Positions 1 to 8,362 of a stretch of 64,000 bases of DNA are shown in pieces. Position 1 is the first letter of the stretch, and each line of letters begins with the position of its first letter. This DNA is from Oceanobacillus damuensis (lineage in GTDB: Bacteria; Bacillota; Bacilli; Bacillales; Amphibacillaceae), in contig NZ_LQNF01000013.1 of NCBI RefSeq assembly GCF_001618145.1, positions 1 through 64,000 of the forward strand, given 5' to 3'. The position numbers were made by a program, and so were the translations under genes. Below the pieces are notes generated by a model. The model saw only the letters and a list, made by a program, of their open reading frames with translations. It was not told the origin of the DNA and made no database searches.

Positions 1-563
1 TCTACTGGATCTTCTTCTACAGGTTCTTCAGCTGGTTCTTCCTCTACCGGCTCTTCTTCTACTGGCGCTTCTGGAACTTCTACCTCAGGTACTTCAGGTA
101 CTATGTTCGTTGTATTGAGCAATACTTGCGCTACAATTATATTGTTAACTGTTACTTCAATATCACTTTCCACTTCCGCTACTTCTGGTGCACTATCGTC
201 TACTTTTTTCGTAACAGCGTTTAGTTGATTGACAGAAGCGTTTAAGCGATTATTTAAAGAATCAAGCTCCCCTTGTAAATATTCATATTGATTCTGCGTT
301 AATTCCTGGGTGTTCATAAGTACGTCGGTTACCATTTGAAGTTCCGAATTTACTGAAGAAACTCGATTATCAACCGGATTTAAGCGTTCCACACTTGCCG
401 CTCCATTTACCTTGACTTTCCCGTTTGCAACCCCATTGACCTGACTGTTGATTTGTCCGTTTAATGAAGCATTTGGACTTGCTGCACTCACTGTAGACTG
501 TGCCGATAAAGCGATTCCGAGTGCGACTGCTGGTGCCGTAACCTTAATCAGTTTTTTGTTCAT
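1..563 (-). CDS. Secreted Glu/Pro-rich protein, 3' part cut off by the window edge
   Basis: Open reading frame running off the left edge, about 187 codons visible. The ATG at 561-563 has an AGGAGGA ribosome site just upstream. The N-terminus is a typical signal peptide (MNKKLIK, hydrophobic stretch, cleavage near TVSAAS). Residues 30-130 are Asn/Gln/Ser/Val-rich with likely coiled-coil character. From about residue 150 the chain becomes a low-complexity VPEVPE / EEEPVEEEP tail, a common wall-spanning or spacer segment in Gram-positive surface proteins. No enzymatic motif is visible. The remainder, lost to the left, may carry an anchor. The protein family is not recognised. Confidence 0.75.
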   Translation of the reverse strand, partial: MNKKLIKVTAPAVALGIALSAQSTVSAASPNASLNGQINSQVNGVANGKVKVNGAASVERLNPVDNRVSSVNSELQMVTDVLMNTQELTQNQYEYLQGELDSLNNRLNASVNQLNAVTKKVDDSAPEVAEVESDIEVTVNNIIVAQVLLNTTNIVPEVPEVEVPEAPVEEEPVEEEPAEEPVEEDPV

Positions 564-828
564 GTTGCAAATTCCTCCTTTTGTTTTTTAAAAGTTGGTA
601 CATACATCTAGTACCACTTATTGGAAAAGATAATCCTCATTTCAGGTATATTTACAAAAGGGAAAGACTAATGTAATATTCACTTGTTTCTGTAATCTTA
701 CCGAAATCTATTTGATAATTTACAGGTTATGAAGCTTTTGTTAAGTATCTGTCCTGTTCAACGGTATAACTCAAATGCAGAACCTCCGAGATTTTTACGT
801 TCTACTGGATTGTTTTTCCAGACGCGCA

Positions 829-864
829 CAAAAGGAACAAAGCTTAAATAGCTTTGTTCCTTTT
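829..864. terminator. Bidirectional stem-loop terminator
   Basis: AAAGGAACAAAGC pairs with GCTTTGTTCCTTT around a 6-7 nt loop and has A/T tracts on both sides. It lies between the secreted-protein gene and the end of the phn transporter operon, both on the minus strand. The rest of 564-946 shows no gene. Confidence 0.8.
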
Positions 865-920
865 CTCAAGTTTACTTGGTCCTTCTAGGGGGAATAGATT
901 CACTGTACTAATCCAAAAAA

Positions 921-948
921 TGGACCAAGGAACCTGTCCCCGTGGGTC
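921..948. repeat. REP-like GGACC/GGGGACAGGT element
   Basis: Sequence TGGACCAAGGAACCTGTCCC followed by CGTGGGTC. Members of the same family lie at 12941-13013, 13380-13412, 15698-15769, 15975-16005 and 21811-21896. This copy overlaps the stop codon of the adjacent permease gene (stop at 947-949). Confidence 0.7.
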
Positions 949-1807
949 ACCTGGCAGTTGCTGGGAAATAGCGGTTTTTTAGGCGGGTTGATATTAGTTC
1001 TAATACAATCGCAATGATTAAAATTGCATAGGTGATAAAACCTACTTCACGTAAATCGAAATAGAATCCCGATGCCATAAACAGTTCGAAACCGATACCG
1101 CCAGCTCCAGCTGCAGCACCCATTGCAACGGCAACACCGAAGTTAATTTCAAATCGTAAAAAGGTCCACGATAATAGGTAAGTAAATGTTGATGGCAGTA
1201 CACCATGGGTTACAATATGCCACCAGTTAGAGCCAGTTGCACGCATAGCCTCAATTATCCCTTGGTCCACTTCCTCAAAGGACTCGGAGAAAGCTTTCAC
1301 CAAATAGGCAACCGAATGAAACAGCATCCCAAGCACTGCAGCTTCACTGCCCAGACCAGATGCAATAGCAAATATAAGGACCCATAATACGGTTGGGACA
1401 GCGCGTATAAAAGCAACAATAATTCTCACTGTTTTGGATATGGATGGTTTTGACAGATTTTCTGCAGCCATAAAGGACAAAAACAGTGCAATCACCGCTC
1501 CAAATATTGTCGCCAAAAATCCAAGGCCGATCGTAACCCCTACCTGATAGAATGCTTCTCCCCATCCAAAATGACTTAAAGCCGGTTCCAGAAACATGAC
1601 TTTCAGATTATGTGCGGTTTCTGTAATCGCACGGCCCAGCTGCAAACCCGTATAATCAAAAAAGAAAAATGCCATAACTGTCAATAACGTTAGAATCAGT
1701 ATCGTCAACTTGATGACAAGATCGACTTTATTGCCGGATTTTATATTAATCCGACCTTTTTTCGTCCTTTTTATGTACATAGCTTTATTTGTATTTATTA
1801 CTTCCAT
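947..1807 (-). CDS. phnE: Phosphonate ABC transporter permease PhnE (second)
   Basis: 286-aa inner-membrane permease of the phosphonate/phosphate-ester importer. It has a hydrophobic segment near residues 30-52 and a BPD_transp_1 block from about residue 85. The EAA-type loop is visible around ESFEEVDQGIIEAMRATGS. The start ATG overlaps the stop of the upstream permease (TAATG arrangement at 1807), which indicates translational coupling. It is the last gene of phnD-phnC-phnE-phnE. Two consecutive PhnE permeases are common in Firmicutes and would form a heterodimeric channel. The last codons run into a REP-like repeat. Confidence 0.93.
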   Translation of the reverse strand: MEVINTNKAMYIKRTKKGRINIKSGNKVDLVIKLTILILTLLTVMAFFFFDYTGLQLGRAITETAHNLKVMFLEPALSHFGWGEAFYQVGVTIGLGFLATIFGAVIALFLSFMAAENLSKPSISKTVRIIVAFIRAVPTVLWVLIFAIASGLGSEAAVLGMLFHSVAYLVKAFSESFEEVDQGIIEAMRATGSNWWHIVTHGVLPSTFTYLLSWTFLRFEINFGVAVAMGAAAGAGGIGFELFMASGFYFDLREVGFITYAILIIAIVLELISTRLKNRYFPATAR

Positions 1808-2592
1808 TATAATATCACCTTCCGTATACGGTTTGATATCATCTCAATAATGATTACAGCGATGATAATGGTAAGTGTGACAAGTGCTACGGCATTATAG
1901 TTTAGCGTTTTATAATACAGATCAAATGTAAATCCGATACCTGTACCAGTTAAAATACCTACTAATGTTGCACTTCTGATATTTGTTTCAATCATGAAGA
2001 GTATCCAGCTCAGCATTTGCGGCAAGGTCTGAGGAATTACGGCTTTATTTACAATATGGAAATAGGTTGCTCCTGTAGCTCTCAGTGCTTCCACAGCGCT
2101 TTGGCTTGCCTCATCAATTGATTCGATAAACGCTCTGGTTAAAAATCCAAGTGTACCTACAAATAAGGCTAAAAAACCGGTAACAGAATTTTGCCCGAAG
2201 GAAATGAGCAAAATCAATGACCATGCTACGACTGGAATATTTCTGGAAAAAGATGCAACACCGCGGGAAATTACGCTTAATACGCCATTTACCTTCGTCG
2301 TTTTTGAACCCATTAAGCCCAGAAAGATGGAAACAACAGCAGCAAGGGTTGTTGCGGCAATGGACATGAAGATGGTTTCAAATAATTTATCCAGAATCGA
2401 AGGCAATCTTTCCCATGTTTCCGGCGTAATAATAAGATTTGCACCTATCCAGCCTAGCGCTTTTGGTATTGTTGCCAGACCCTCAGCAAGATTAAAATTT
2501 GTTATCACCGCTGACAGGTAGGTCATCATGATAATGACAATGAGAAATATGGTCGCTATTCCCCTGCTTTTTCGTATCGTTTTTTCATTCAC
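1807..2592 (-). CDS. phnE: Phosphonate ABC transporter permease PhnE (first)
   Basis: 261-aa membrane permease with an N-terminal transmembrane helix (residues 12-32) and a binding-protein-dependent transport block. The cytoplasmic coupling loop reads ESIDEASQSAVEALRATGA. It pairs with the downstream 286-aa PhnE and follows phnC by 12 bp. Homology to PhnE is clear from the paired layout and the EALRATGA loop. Which phosphonate or phosphate ester is carried cannot be told from sequence. Confidence 0.93.
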   Translation of the reverse strand: MNEKTIRKSRGIATIFLIVIIMMTYLSAVITNFNLAEGLATIPKALGWIGANLIITPETWERLPSILDKLFETIFMSIAATTLAAVVSIFLGLMGSKTTKVNGVLSVISRGVASFSRNIPVVAWSLILLISFGQNSVTGFLALFVGTLGFLTRAFIESIDEASQSAVEALRATGATYFHIVNKAVIPQTLPQMLSWILFMIETNIRSATLVGILTGTGIGFTFDLYYKTLNYNAVALVTLTIIIAVIIIEMISNRIRKVIL

Positions 2593-2604
2593 TGTAATTG
2601 CTCC

Positions 2605-3369
2605 TTATACCGTTATTAATTCTCTAATTTCGGAACCGTAAATATTGTTAATTTGATCTTCATACAGCGATTTGCTTGGTCCATCAAATACAATCTCACC
2701 TTTTTTCAAGCCAATGATCCGATCTGAGTAATCCTGCGCAACCTCAACTTGATGGAGATTTACTAAACATGTTATTCCAAGTTCATTTGTAATTGATTTT
2801 AAATGGTCCATGATGACTTTAGATGAATTCGGGTCTAGTGAGGCAATAGGCTCGTCACAGAGAACTAATTTAGGCTCCTGAATAAGAGACCTGCAAATTC
2901 CGACACGTTGCTGCTGCCCGCCACTTAGCTGATCACAGCGCTTATATGCGTGTTCTTCTATACCCAGTTTTTCAAGGAGAAAAAATGCATGTTCTTTCTC
3001 TTCTTCTGTAAACCTTCCTAAAATTCCTTGCAGCGTTGTTTTATAGCCGAACCTTCCATGCAGGACATTTTCAATAACTGTTAAACGTGGAACAAGATTA
3101 TAATGTTGAAAAATCATTCCGATATTTGTACGCAATTTACGTAATTCCTTTTTCTTCAAAGACCTAACATCCATGCCATCAAAAATAACATTTCCCTCGT
3201 TAATTTCTACCATTCGATTAATGCAGCGTAATAAAGTAGATTTCCCTGCACCAGATGGACCGATAATGGATACAAATTCTCCAGCGCCAACTTCAAAGTT
3301 AACGTTCTTTAATACCTTCGTTTCCAGGTTATATGATTTACCGAGACCTTCAACTTGTAATAATGACAT
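2605..3369 (-). CDS. phnC: Phosphonate ABC transporter ATP-binding protein PhnC
   Basis: 254-aa ABC ATPase that energises phosphonate uptake. Walker A is GPSGAGKST near residue 40, the Q-loop is MIFQHYNLVPRLTVIENV, the signature is LSGGQQQRVGICRSL, and Walker B is LVLCDEPIASLDP. These are typical of PhnC (about 250 aa). It lies downstream of phnD, separated by a 254-bp intergenic stretch with a repeat-like element and a hairpin, and directly upstream of the two phnE genes. Confidence 0.95.
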   Translation of the reverse strand: MSLLQVEGLGKSYNLETKVLKNVNFEVGAGEFVSIIGPSGAGKSTLLRCINRMVEINEGNVIFDGMDVRSLKKKELRKLRTNIGMIFQHYNLVPRLTVIENVLHGRFGYKTTLQGILGRFTEEEKEHAFFLLEKLGIEEHAYKRCDQLSGGQQQRVGICRSLIQEPKLVLCDEPIASLDPNSSKVIMDHLKSITNELGITCLVNLHQVEVAQDYSDRIIGLKKGEIVFDGPSKSLYEDQINNIYGSEIRELITV

Positions 3370-3389
3370 GGTAATAGGCTCCTTTTAGA

Positions 3390-3530
3390 GGTTGTTCAAA
3401 AAGTTAGATAGAAAAGGATCATCGAATTTTTTCATTGCAACAGATCCTTTCGGTGGGGAAAGTGCACCAGTCCAGGACGTTGCGAGTCTAGCGGAATTCG
3501 GTCCTTTTGATTCACTTTTTTGAACACACC
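3390..3530. repeat. MITE-like element with inverted ends between phnD and phnC
   Basis: A 141-bp segment bounded by imperfect inverted ends, GGTTGTTCAAAAAGT on the left and ACTTTTTTGAACACACC on the right. The centre is more GC-rich than the ends. It carries a short reading frame that does not look like a real gene. It could be a small non-autonomous element or a large stem structure in the phnD-phnC leader. No clear target duplication was seen. Confidence 0.45.
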
Positions 3531-3552
3531 TTTTTAATAACTTATTTAATAG

Positions 3553-3589
3553 ATTAGAGTATGCACTGGACGTACATGCATACTCTAAT
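3553..3589 (-). terminator. Hairpin downstream of phnD (attenuator or processing site)
   Basis: ATTAGAGTATGCA and TGCATACTCTAAT form a perfect 13-bp stem around an 11-nt loop. It lies just after the phnD stop on the minus strand. No strong U tract follows, so it may stabilise the phnD mRNA 3' end or attenuate rather than fully terminate, allowing more binding protein than ATPase and permease. Confidence 0.5.
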
Positions 3590-3623
3590 TCTTGGCACTT
3601 TTGCAATCATCCGCTAAGCTTTA

Positions 3624-4667
3624 TTAATTTGACAGTTCACGGATCGGATCAAACCATGCATCTTCCACTTCAACAAATCTTTCTTTATCTGTTTTGAAAA
3701 ACAAACCAGGCTCACCAGAATCTTCCGGCACGAATATTTTTTCGTTATTTGCAATTTCATCTGATGTGAATAATTCCTTTAACGTATCATAATCCTCTTG
3801 ACCTAAAACATCCATATTTGCCGCAAATGGTGCATTTAATACCGGTGTAACACTCATCAATGTAAATTCACTGCCAGTAACCGTGTTGAATGGTTCTGCT
3901 GCATCGTCTTTAACCTTATAAACAGCACCCACCGTATTTTCTTCACCTTCCGCAACCTCTACATAGTTATCAACGCATGTATCACAAAATGCTGCAACAT
4001 CTGCACTGCCATTTAATAAATTAACAGCTGAACCTTGATGGGATCCTCCAAATAGTACTTGAGAGAACAAAGGTCCGCCCTCCATTAAATCTTCTTCCGT
4101 CAGATCAGCATAGTCATCCTGTTGTGTGAAATAATCCAGAATACTTGATGATGGAACTTTAAATCCTGATGTGGAACTGTTTGATACAAATGAAAATTTC
4201 TTATCGGCAATCGTATCAAGTGAAAATTCACCATCCACTTTATAATTTTCCTGCTCGTCAACATTTACTGCCAGCCAACTATGATATACCGCATCATCCA
4301 ATGTACCTGATGCACCAGAACGCACTGCTAAAGGTACGATTGCATCATTGCCGTTTTTCGCTTCAATATATCCTTGTGCACCCATGAATGCCAAATCAGC
4401 ATTATTGTTGACCAACGTTTCAATTGCAATGGAATAATCAGTTGTCAAGTGATGCTCAACTTCTTTTCCTGTAGCTTCTGCAATCACATTCCCAATTTCA
4501 TCCCTTGATGATTTCATATCTGATCCGGATTCATTTGGATACCAGACAATATCTATAACCTCGTCCACTTCCGTTTCTCCAGCTCCAGCACTTCCCTCTG
4601 AACATGCTGCCAATACCAAACTAAATAAAAGCATCATTGTAAATAAAGACCATTTTTTACTCATCAT
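3624..4667 (-). CDS. phnD: Phosphonate-binding lipoprotein PhnD
   Basis: Substrate-binding lipoprotein of the phosphonate importer, about 347 aa. I chose the start MMSKKWSLF because AAAAGGAGAG lies 5-8 nt upstream; an upstream ATG at 4709 has no ribosome site. The signal peptide ends in the lipobox LAAC with Cys at residue 22, then a Gly/Ser/Ala/Glu linker. The mature part has the periplasmic-binding fold of the PhnD family (IDIVWYPNESG near the start, then MGAQGYIEA and GSHQGSAVNLL). It is the first gene of phnD-phnC-phnE-phnE and is preceded by a PhoP-like box. Confidence 0.94.
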   Translation of the reverse strand: MMSKKWSLFTMMLLFSLVLAACSEGSAGAGETEVDEVIDIVWYPNESGSDMKSSRDEIGNVIAEATGKEVEHHLTTDYSIAIETLVNNNADLAFMGAQGYIEAKNGNDAIVPLAVRSGASGTLDDAVYHSWLAVNVDEQENYKVDGEFSLDTIADKKFSFVSNSSTSGFKVPSSSILDYFTQQDDYADLTEEDLMEGGPLFSQVLFGGSHQGSAVNLLNGSADVAAFCDTCVDNYVEVAEGEENTVGAVYKVKDDAAEPFNTVTGSEFTLMSVTPVLNAPFAANMDVLGQEDYDTLKELFTSDEIANNEKIFVPEDSGEPGLFFKTDKERFVEVEDAWFDPIRELSN

Positions 4668-4741
4668 TGACTCTCCTTTTTGAATACTTATTTGTAAGTG
4701 ATTTTTCAAATTACTAATCTTATTGAAGCATATAATCTGTT

Positions 4742-4780
4742 TACAAAAAGCATAATTACAGTCTTTTAACGATTTTTTAA
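4742..4780 (-). promoter_or_regulatory. Putative PhoP (PHO) box upstream of phnD
   Basis: Read on the minus strand, four hexamers TTAAAA, TTAAAA, TAATTA and TTTGTA follow each other at an exact 11-bp period (at 4775-4780, 4764-4769, 4753-4758, 4742-4747). The Bacillus PhoP consensus is a set of TTAACA-like hexamers with this spacing. The site lies between the PHP gene and phnD, which suggests a separate phosphate-starvation promoter for the transporter genes. Confidence 0.55.
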
Positions 4781-4791
4781 AGTGATTTACA

Positions 4792-5598
4792 TTACCTACA
4801 CAAATGATTTAAAGGACTTTCAATTTCTCCGATATCTGCTGGTGGCCCAAATTCTCCATGGTAATCCGTACCACCTGTCATGATGAGATTATACCGCCGA
4901 GCTAGAGCTTCCACCCTATGGTGATCTTCTGCTGTATGATCCATGTGATTTCGCTCAATCCCCCCTAAACCAGCCTCGACTAGCTCTGGAATAAGATCAT
5001 AGGAATCGAGTTGACCTGGATGGGCAACTACAGCAACTCCACCATCCTTGACAATTGCCTGTACAGCATCAAAGGCATTCAAGTATTCTATATCACCGGA
5101 TGCAACACCACCCCCCTTGAACAGCTTTCTGTAAAGCTGCTTGTATTCGATTGATGAAAAGGGTTCATCAGTCAAATGGGCCATAATATGTTGCTTATAC
5201 ACTGTTTGACCAGGTTTTGCCGTTTCTAGAACAGCTTCCATATTGAGTGAATATCCCGCTGATTCAATCTGTTTCATTTGCCAGAGGGAATGCAAGTGAC
5301 GTCTTTCAAGTAAGGGCTGGCAAATTGACTTAATGTGCACGGGGTTTGAATTATAGTTATATCCAAGCACATGGACTTTGAGCTTTCTTTTGAAGTCATA
5401 CGCTGAAATCTCAATTCCGGGAATAACCTTTATTCCGAATTCCTCTCCCAATTGGAGCATTTCCGGTAATCCTTCCACCGTGTCATGATCGACAATGCTC
5501 AGATATTTCACCCCATTGTTACGAGCTGATTGCATAATCTCATTGACTGAGCTTGAGCCATCTGAATAATTGCTGTGAACATGGAAATCAGCTTTCAC
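4792..5598 (-). CDS. PHP-domain phosphoesterase (PhnPP-like), likely replaces PhnP
   Basis: About 268-aa PHP-superfamily metallophosphoesterase. Metal-binding motifs are visible: DFHVHSNYSDG at the N-terminus, SIVDHDTVEG, PGIEISA, VVAHPGQ and GTDYHGEFG near the C-terminus. The start is uncertain: GTG at 5598 is favoured by an upstream AGG, while GTG at 5607 is also open. It overlaps the end of phnL, so it is part of the C-P lyase operon. No phnP or phnN is present nearby. PHP proteins of some phn operons hydrolyse the cyclic ribose phosphate product of C-P lyase, so the same role is inferred here. Confidence 0.85.
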   Translation of the reverse strand: MKADFHVHSNYSDGSSSVNEIMQSARNNGVKYLSIVDHDTVEGLPEMLQLGEEFGIKVIPGIEISAYDFKRKLKVHVLGYNYNSNPVHIKSICQPLLERRHLHSLWQMKQIESAGYSLNMEAVLETAKPGQTVYKQHIMAHLTDEPFSSIEYKQLYRKLFKGGGVASGDIEYLNAFDAVQAIVKDGGVAVVAHPGQLDSYDLIPELVEAGLGGIERNHMDHTAEDHHRVEALARRYNLIMTGGTDYHGEFGPPADIGEIESPLNHLCR

Positions 5599-6307
5599 TG
5601 ACAACACCTGCTTGCATGACTAACTGTCTCGTTTTCATATCGTAAACCTTGTCGCACAGTCCTTCCATAAACTCGATATCATGGAAAACCCCCACTAAGG
5701 TCGTTCCATTTGCCTTCAATTTCTCAATAATCTCACGTACCTTTATTTTTGACTGGTGATCCAGACTTGCTGTCGGTTCATCCAGCAATAGTAATCGGGG
5801 TTTTTTAACTGTTGCGATTGCAATATTCAAACGCAGCTTTTCTCCACCGGAAAATGTATTCGGATAGGTATCCCATAACTTAGGATCAAGCTCAAAATGG
5901 ATTAATGCTTTTTCAGCTTCTGCTTTTGCAACCTCTTCCGATTCACCCATTTCCAATAATGCCTGTTCAACAAGTTGTCTTGATGTCGTTCTCGGCATCA
6001 CATTCAGAAACTGAGATACATAGCCAATTTCATATTTACGCAAATAGATGATTTGTCTTTCGGCAGCTGTGGACAAATCAATATCCCCAAAGCGCTCCGA
6101 ATTATAAATGATTTTACCTTCATCAGGTAAGTATGTGCGATAGATGCTTTTTAATATGGTAGATTTTCCGCTACCGCTTTTACCTACAATGCCAATGAAT
6201 TCCCCTTTATCCAGTGAGAAATCGATATGTTCCACTGCATGCATTGTTTGACCTAGATGGTGAATCGTAAATCGCTTGCCGAAGTCACCTATTTCCAACA
6301 TCCTCAT
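5588..6307 (-). CDS. phnL: C-P lyase complex ATP-binding protein PhnL
   Basis: 239-aa ABC-type ATPase. Walker A is GKSGSGKST, the signature is FSGGEKLRLNIA, and Walker B is LLLLDEPTASLD. The MILRKYEIGYVSQFLNVMPR-like segment (YLRKYEIGYVSQ) is characteristic of PhnL. PhnL works with PhnG, H, I, J and K in forming the ribose 1-phosphonate from ATP and phosphonate. The start ATG has an AGGAGGTAAC site. Unusually for the order, it follows phnM rather than phnK, and it overlaps the PHP gene downstream. Confidence 0.94.
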   Translation of the reverse strand: MRMLEIGDFGKRFTIHHLGQTMHAVEHIDFSLDKGEFIGIVGKSGSGKSTILKSIYRTYLPDEGKIIYNSERFGDIDLSTAAERQIIYLRKYEIGYVSQFLNVMPRTTSRQLVEQALLEMGESEEVAKAEAEKALIHFELDPKLWDTYPNTFSGGEKLRLNIAIATVKKPRLLLLDEPTASLDHQSKIKVREIIEKLKANGTTLVGVFHDIEFMEGLCDKVYDMKTRQLVMQAGVVSES

Positions 6308-6323
6308 TGGGTTACCTCCTTTT

Positions 6324-7505
6324 TTACCTCATTCGGTAATTCGTCCTCGTAATGACGGCGCCATTTACCATGGTTGTTGTCAGCATGGGATACCCATCAT
6401 CCATTCTTTCTATCACGATGATGTCTGCTTTTTTACCTGGTTTTATGGAACCTATTTCTTCATCCATTCTTACTGCTTTGGCTGGATTGAGGGTGACCAT
6501 CATAAACATTTGGTGCAAGTCATTGCCGTATTTTTCATTTAACTCAAATATTGCGTGTAACAATGCTGCCGGATAATAATCACTGCAAAGAATGTCAATG
6601 GAATTCTGCTCAATCGCTTCAGCTGCGGACAAATTTCCAGAGTGGGAACCGCCTAAAAGGACATTTGGAGCCCCGGCAATCGTGAGCAATCCCATTTCCT
6701 TGGCTTTCTTGGCAACTTCCAATGTGATTGGAAACTCGCTAATCGTTGTTCCGTAAGCTTTTACTAAATCTAACTTTTTAATATCATCATCATCATGGGA
6801 CGCTATCGCGATTCCTTTTGACAAGGCGATGTCTGCTACTTCTTTAATTTTCTCTATTGTCATGGATGTGCTGCTTTGGCGCTCCGCTATGATTGTTTGG
6901 ACATCCGATTCCGTCAAATCACGATAACCCTGTAACGTTTGACGATATACTTCAAGATCACGGTACTGGCCTTGACCCGGTGTGTGATCCATAAAGGATA
7001 ACAAATGCACTTTGTGGCTTTGGATATTATCAACGAGACGATCGATTTCATCGATGTTGTCAATTTCAAACCTTGCGTGTAAACGGTGACGGATAAGATG
7101 CAGTTCATGATGCGTCTGATCAATCGCATCCACCAATCTCTGAACGTTTTTGGGATAGCGCATAGGCTTATGTGTGAAAACATCTTCACGATAAAAAGAA
7201 AGTGAATGGAACATTGTTGTAATTCCATGACTGATTAATATTTTCTCGGCTTCTCTTAAGCTTATATGGACATCCATCATACTTGTCGGTCTGGGTGACA
7301 CGATTCCTTCTATATAATCAGAATGAATATCTATAAATCCCGGCGAAATATAGCCACCTCTTGCATCAATTTTCTGTGCATCAGGATAGTCTGAAATCGC
7401 ATCCTCCTGTATGATTTCCTGGATCACTTCCCCTTCTACGATCACTGCGCTTCCTTCCAGAATCTTTTCTTCTGTTATAATTTTTCCATTATGAATGATA
7501 TACAC
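6324..7505 (-). CDS. phnM: PhnM, ribose 1-phosphonate 5-triphosphate diphosphatase
   Basis: 393-aa amidohydrolase-fold enzyme that removes pyrophosphate from alpha-D-ribose 1-phosphonate 5-triphosphate, giving the substrate of PhnJ. Visible features are GFIDIHSDYIEG near residue 58 (metal-binding HxD), FMDHTPGQGQ, ASHDDDD and GSHSGNLSA, all typical of PhnM. The C-terminal beta-sandwich reads GSIKPGKKADIIV. The length matches the family. It lies between phnK and phnL, each with gaps under 20 bp. Confidence 0.95.
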   Translation of the reverse strand: MYIIHNGKIITEEKILEGSAVIVEGEVIQEIIQEDAISDYPDAQKIDARGGYISPGFIDIHSDYIEGIVSPRPTSMMDVHISLREAEKILISHGITTMFHSLSFYREDVFTHKPMRYPKNVQRLVDAIDQTHHELHLIRHRLHARFEIDNIDEIDRLVDNIQSHKVHLLSFMDHTPGQGQYRDLEVYRQTLQGYRDLTESDVQTIIAERQSSTSMTIEKIKEVADIALSKGIAIASHDDDDIKKLDLVKAYGTTISEFPITLEVAKKAKEMGLLTIAGAPNVLLGGSHSGNLSAAEAIEQNSIDILCSDYYPAALLHAIFELNEKYGNDLHQMFMMVTLNPAKAVRMDEEIGSIKPGKKADIIVIERMDDGYPMLTTTMVNGAVITRTNYRMR

Positions 7506-7519
7506 CGCGTGAGTTCCTC

Positions 7520-8362
7520 CTATAACAATGAATAAACCAATTGTTGCGTGTACGCATGTTGCGGGTCTTCCAATATTTGATCTGTCAACCCTTCTTCAAT
7601 TATCCTGCCATTCAGCATGACGATTGTTCGATCGGCAAGCATTCGGATAACTGCTAGGTCATGTGAAACGACAATCATACTGATCCCCAATTCCCGTTGA
7701 ATCTTCTTAATCAGGTCCAGAACATTTGCCTGTACGGACAAATCAAGACCTGTTGTCACTTCGTCAAGAAACAGAATTGGCGGGTTATTCGATAATGCTT
7801 TAGCAATTTGAACCCGCTGCTGCATTCCCCCGGAAAAATTCTTTGGTGCCTCTTTCATACGAAATAACGGGATATGCACGCTTTCCAGCAATGTTTTGCT
7901 AGTTGATTCCATGTCAGCAACATTCCGGTTACCAGCTGCTATCAGCTTCTCGGCGATATTACCGACTGAGGAAAAATTCATCTTCAGTCCATGGACTGGA
8001 TTTTGATACACCATTCCATATTTATGATTGCGAATAAAGCGTTGCTGTTGGGAGGATAATTCAAAAACATTCTCGTATGCTGTTTCATGGCCGTCAGCGA
8101 TATATGCTTCACCAGAGGTTACCTCGGCGTCAAAGTATAAGCATTGCATCATGGTTGATTTCCCACTGCCGCTTTCCCCTACGATTCCGAGGATTTCTCC
8201 AGGATATAAATCAAATGATAGATTCTGACAGGCGTAGACAGTGCCACAATTTGGGCAATAGTTTTTTTCTAAATGCCTGTCTGAACTGCTGCTGCATTGT
8301 ACGCATCCCGGTCCAAATTGCTTATGTAAATTTCTCACCTGTAATATTGGTTCCTCATACAT
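7520..8362 (-). CDS. phnK: C-P lyase ATP-binding protein PhnK with zinc-knuckle insertion
   Basis: 280-aa ABC ATPase of the C-P lyase complex. Walker A is GESGSGKST (about residues 62-70), the signature is FSGGMQQRVQIA, and Walker B is ILFLDEVTTGLDLS. It is longer than E. coli PhnK (about 250 aa) because of an insertion before Walker A carrying two CxxC pairs (Cys20/Cys23 and Cys36/Cys39), which look like a zinc site. It overlaps the end of phnJ by 8 bp, consistent with coupled translation and with direct contact of PhnK and PhnJ in the complex. Confidence 0.94.
   Translation of the reverse strand: MYEEPILQVRNLHKQFGPGCVQCSSSSDRHLEKNYCPNCGTVYACQNLSFDLYPGEILGIVGESGSGKSTMMQCLYFDAEVTSGEAYIADGHETAYENVFELSSQQQRFIRNHKYGMVYQNPVHGLKMNFSSVGNIAEKLIAAGNRNVADMESTSKTLLESVHIPLFRMKEAPKNFSGGMQQRVQIAKALSNNPPILFLDEVTTGLDLSVQANVLDLIKKIQRELGISMIVVSHDLAVIRMLADRTIVMLNGRIIEEGLTDQILEDPQHAYTQQLVYSLL

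Noticed and set aside
3385-3606. 73-codon minus-strand frame between phnD and phnC
   Set aside because: It spans the MITE-like element and the 13-bp hairpin; no ribosome site or family resemblance.
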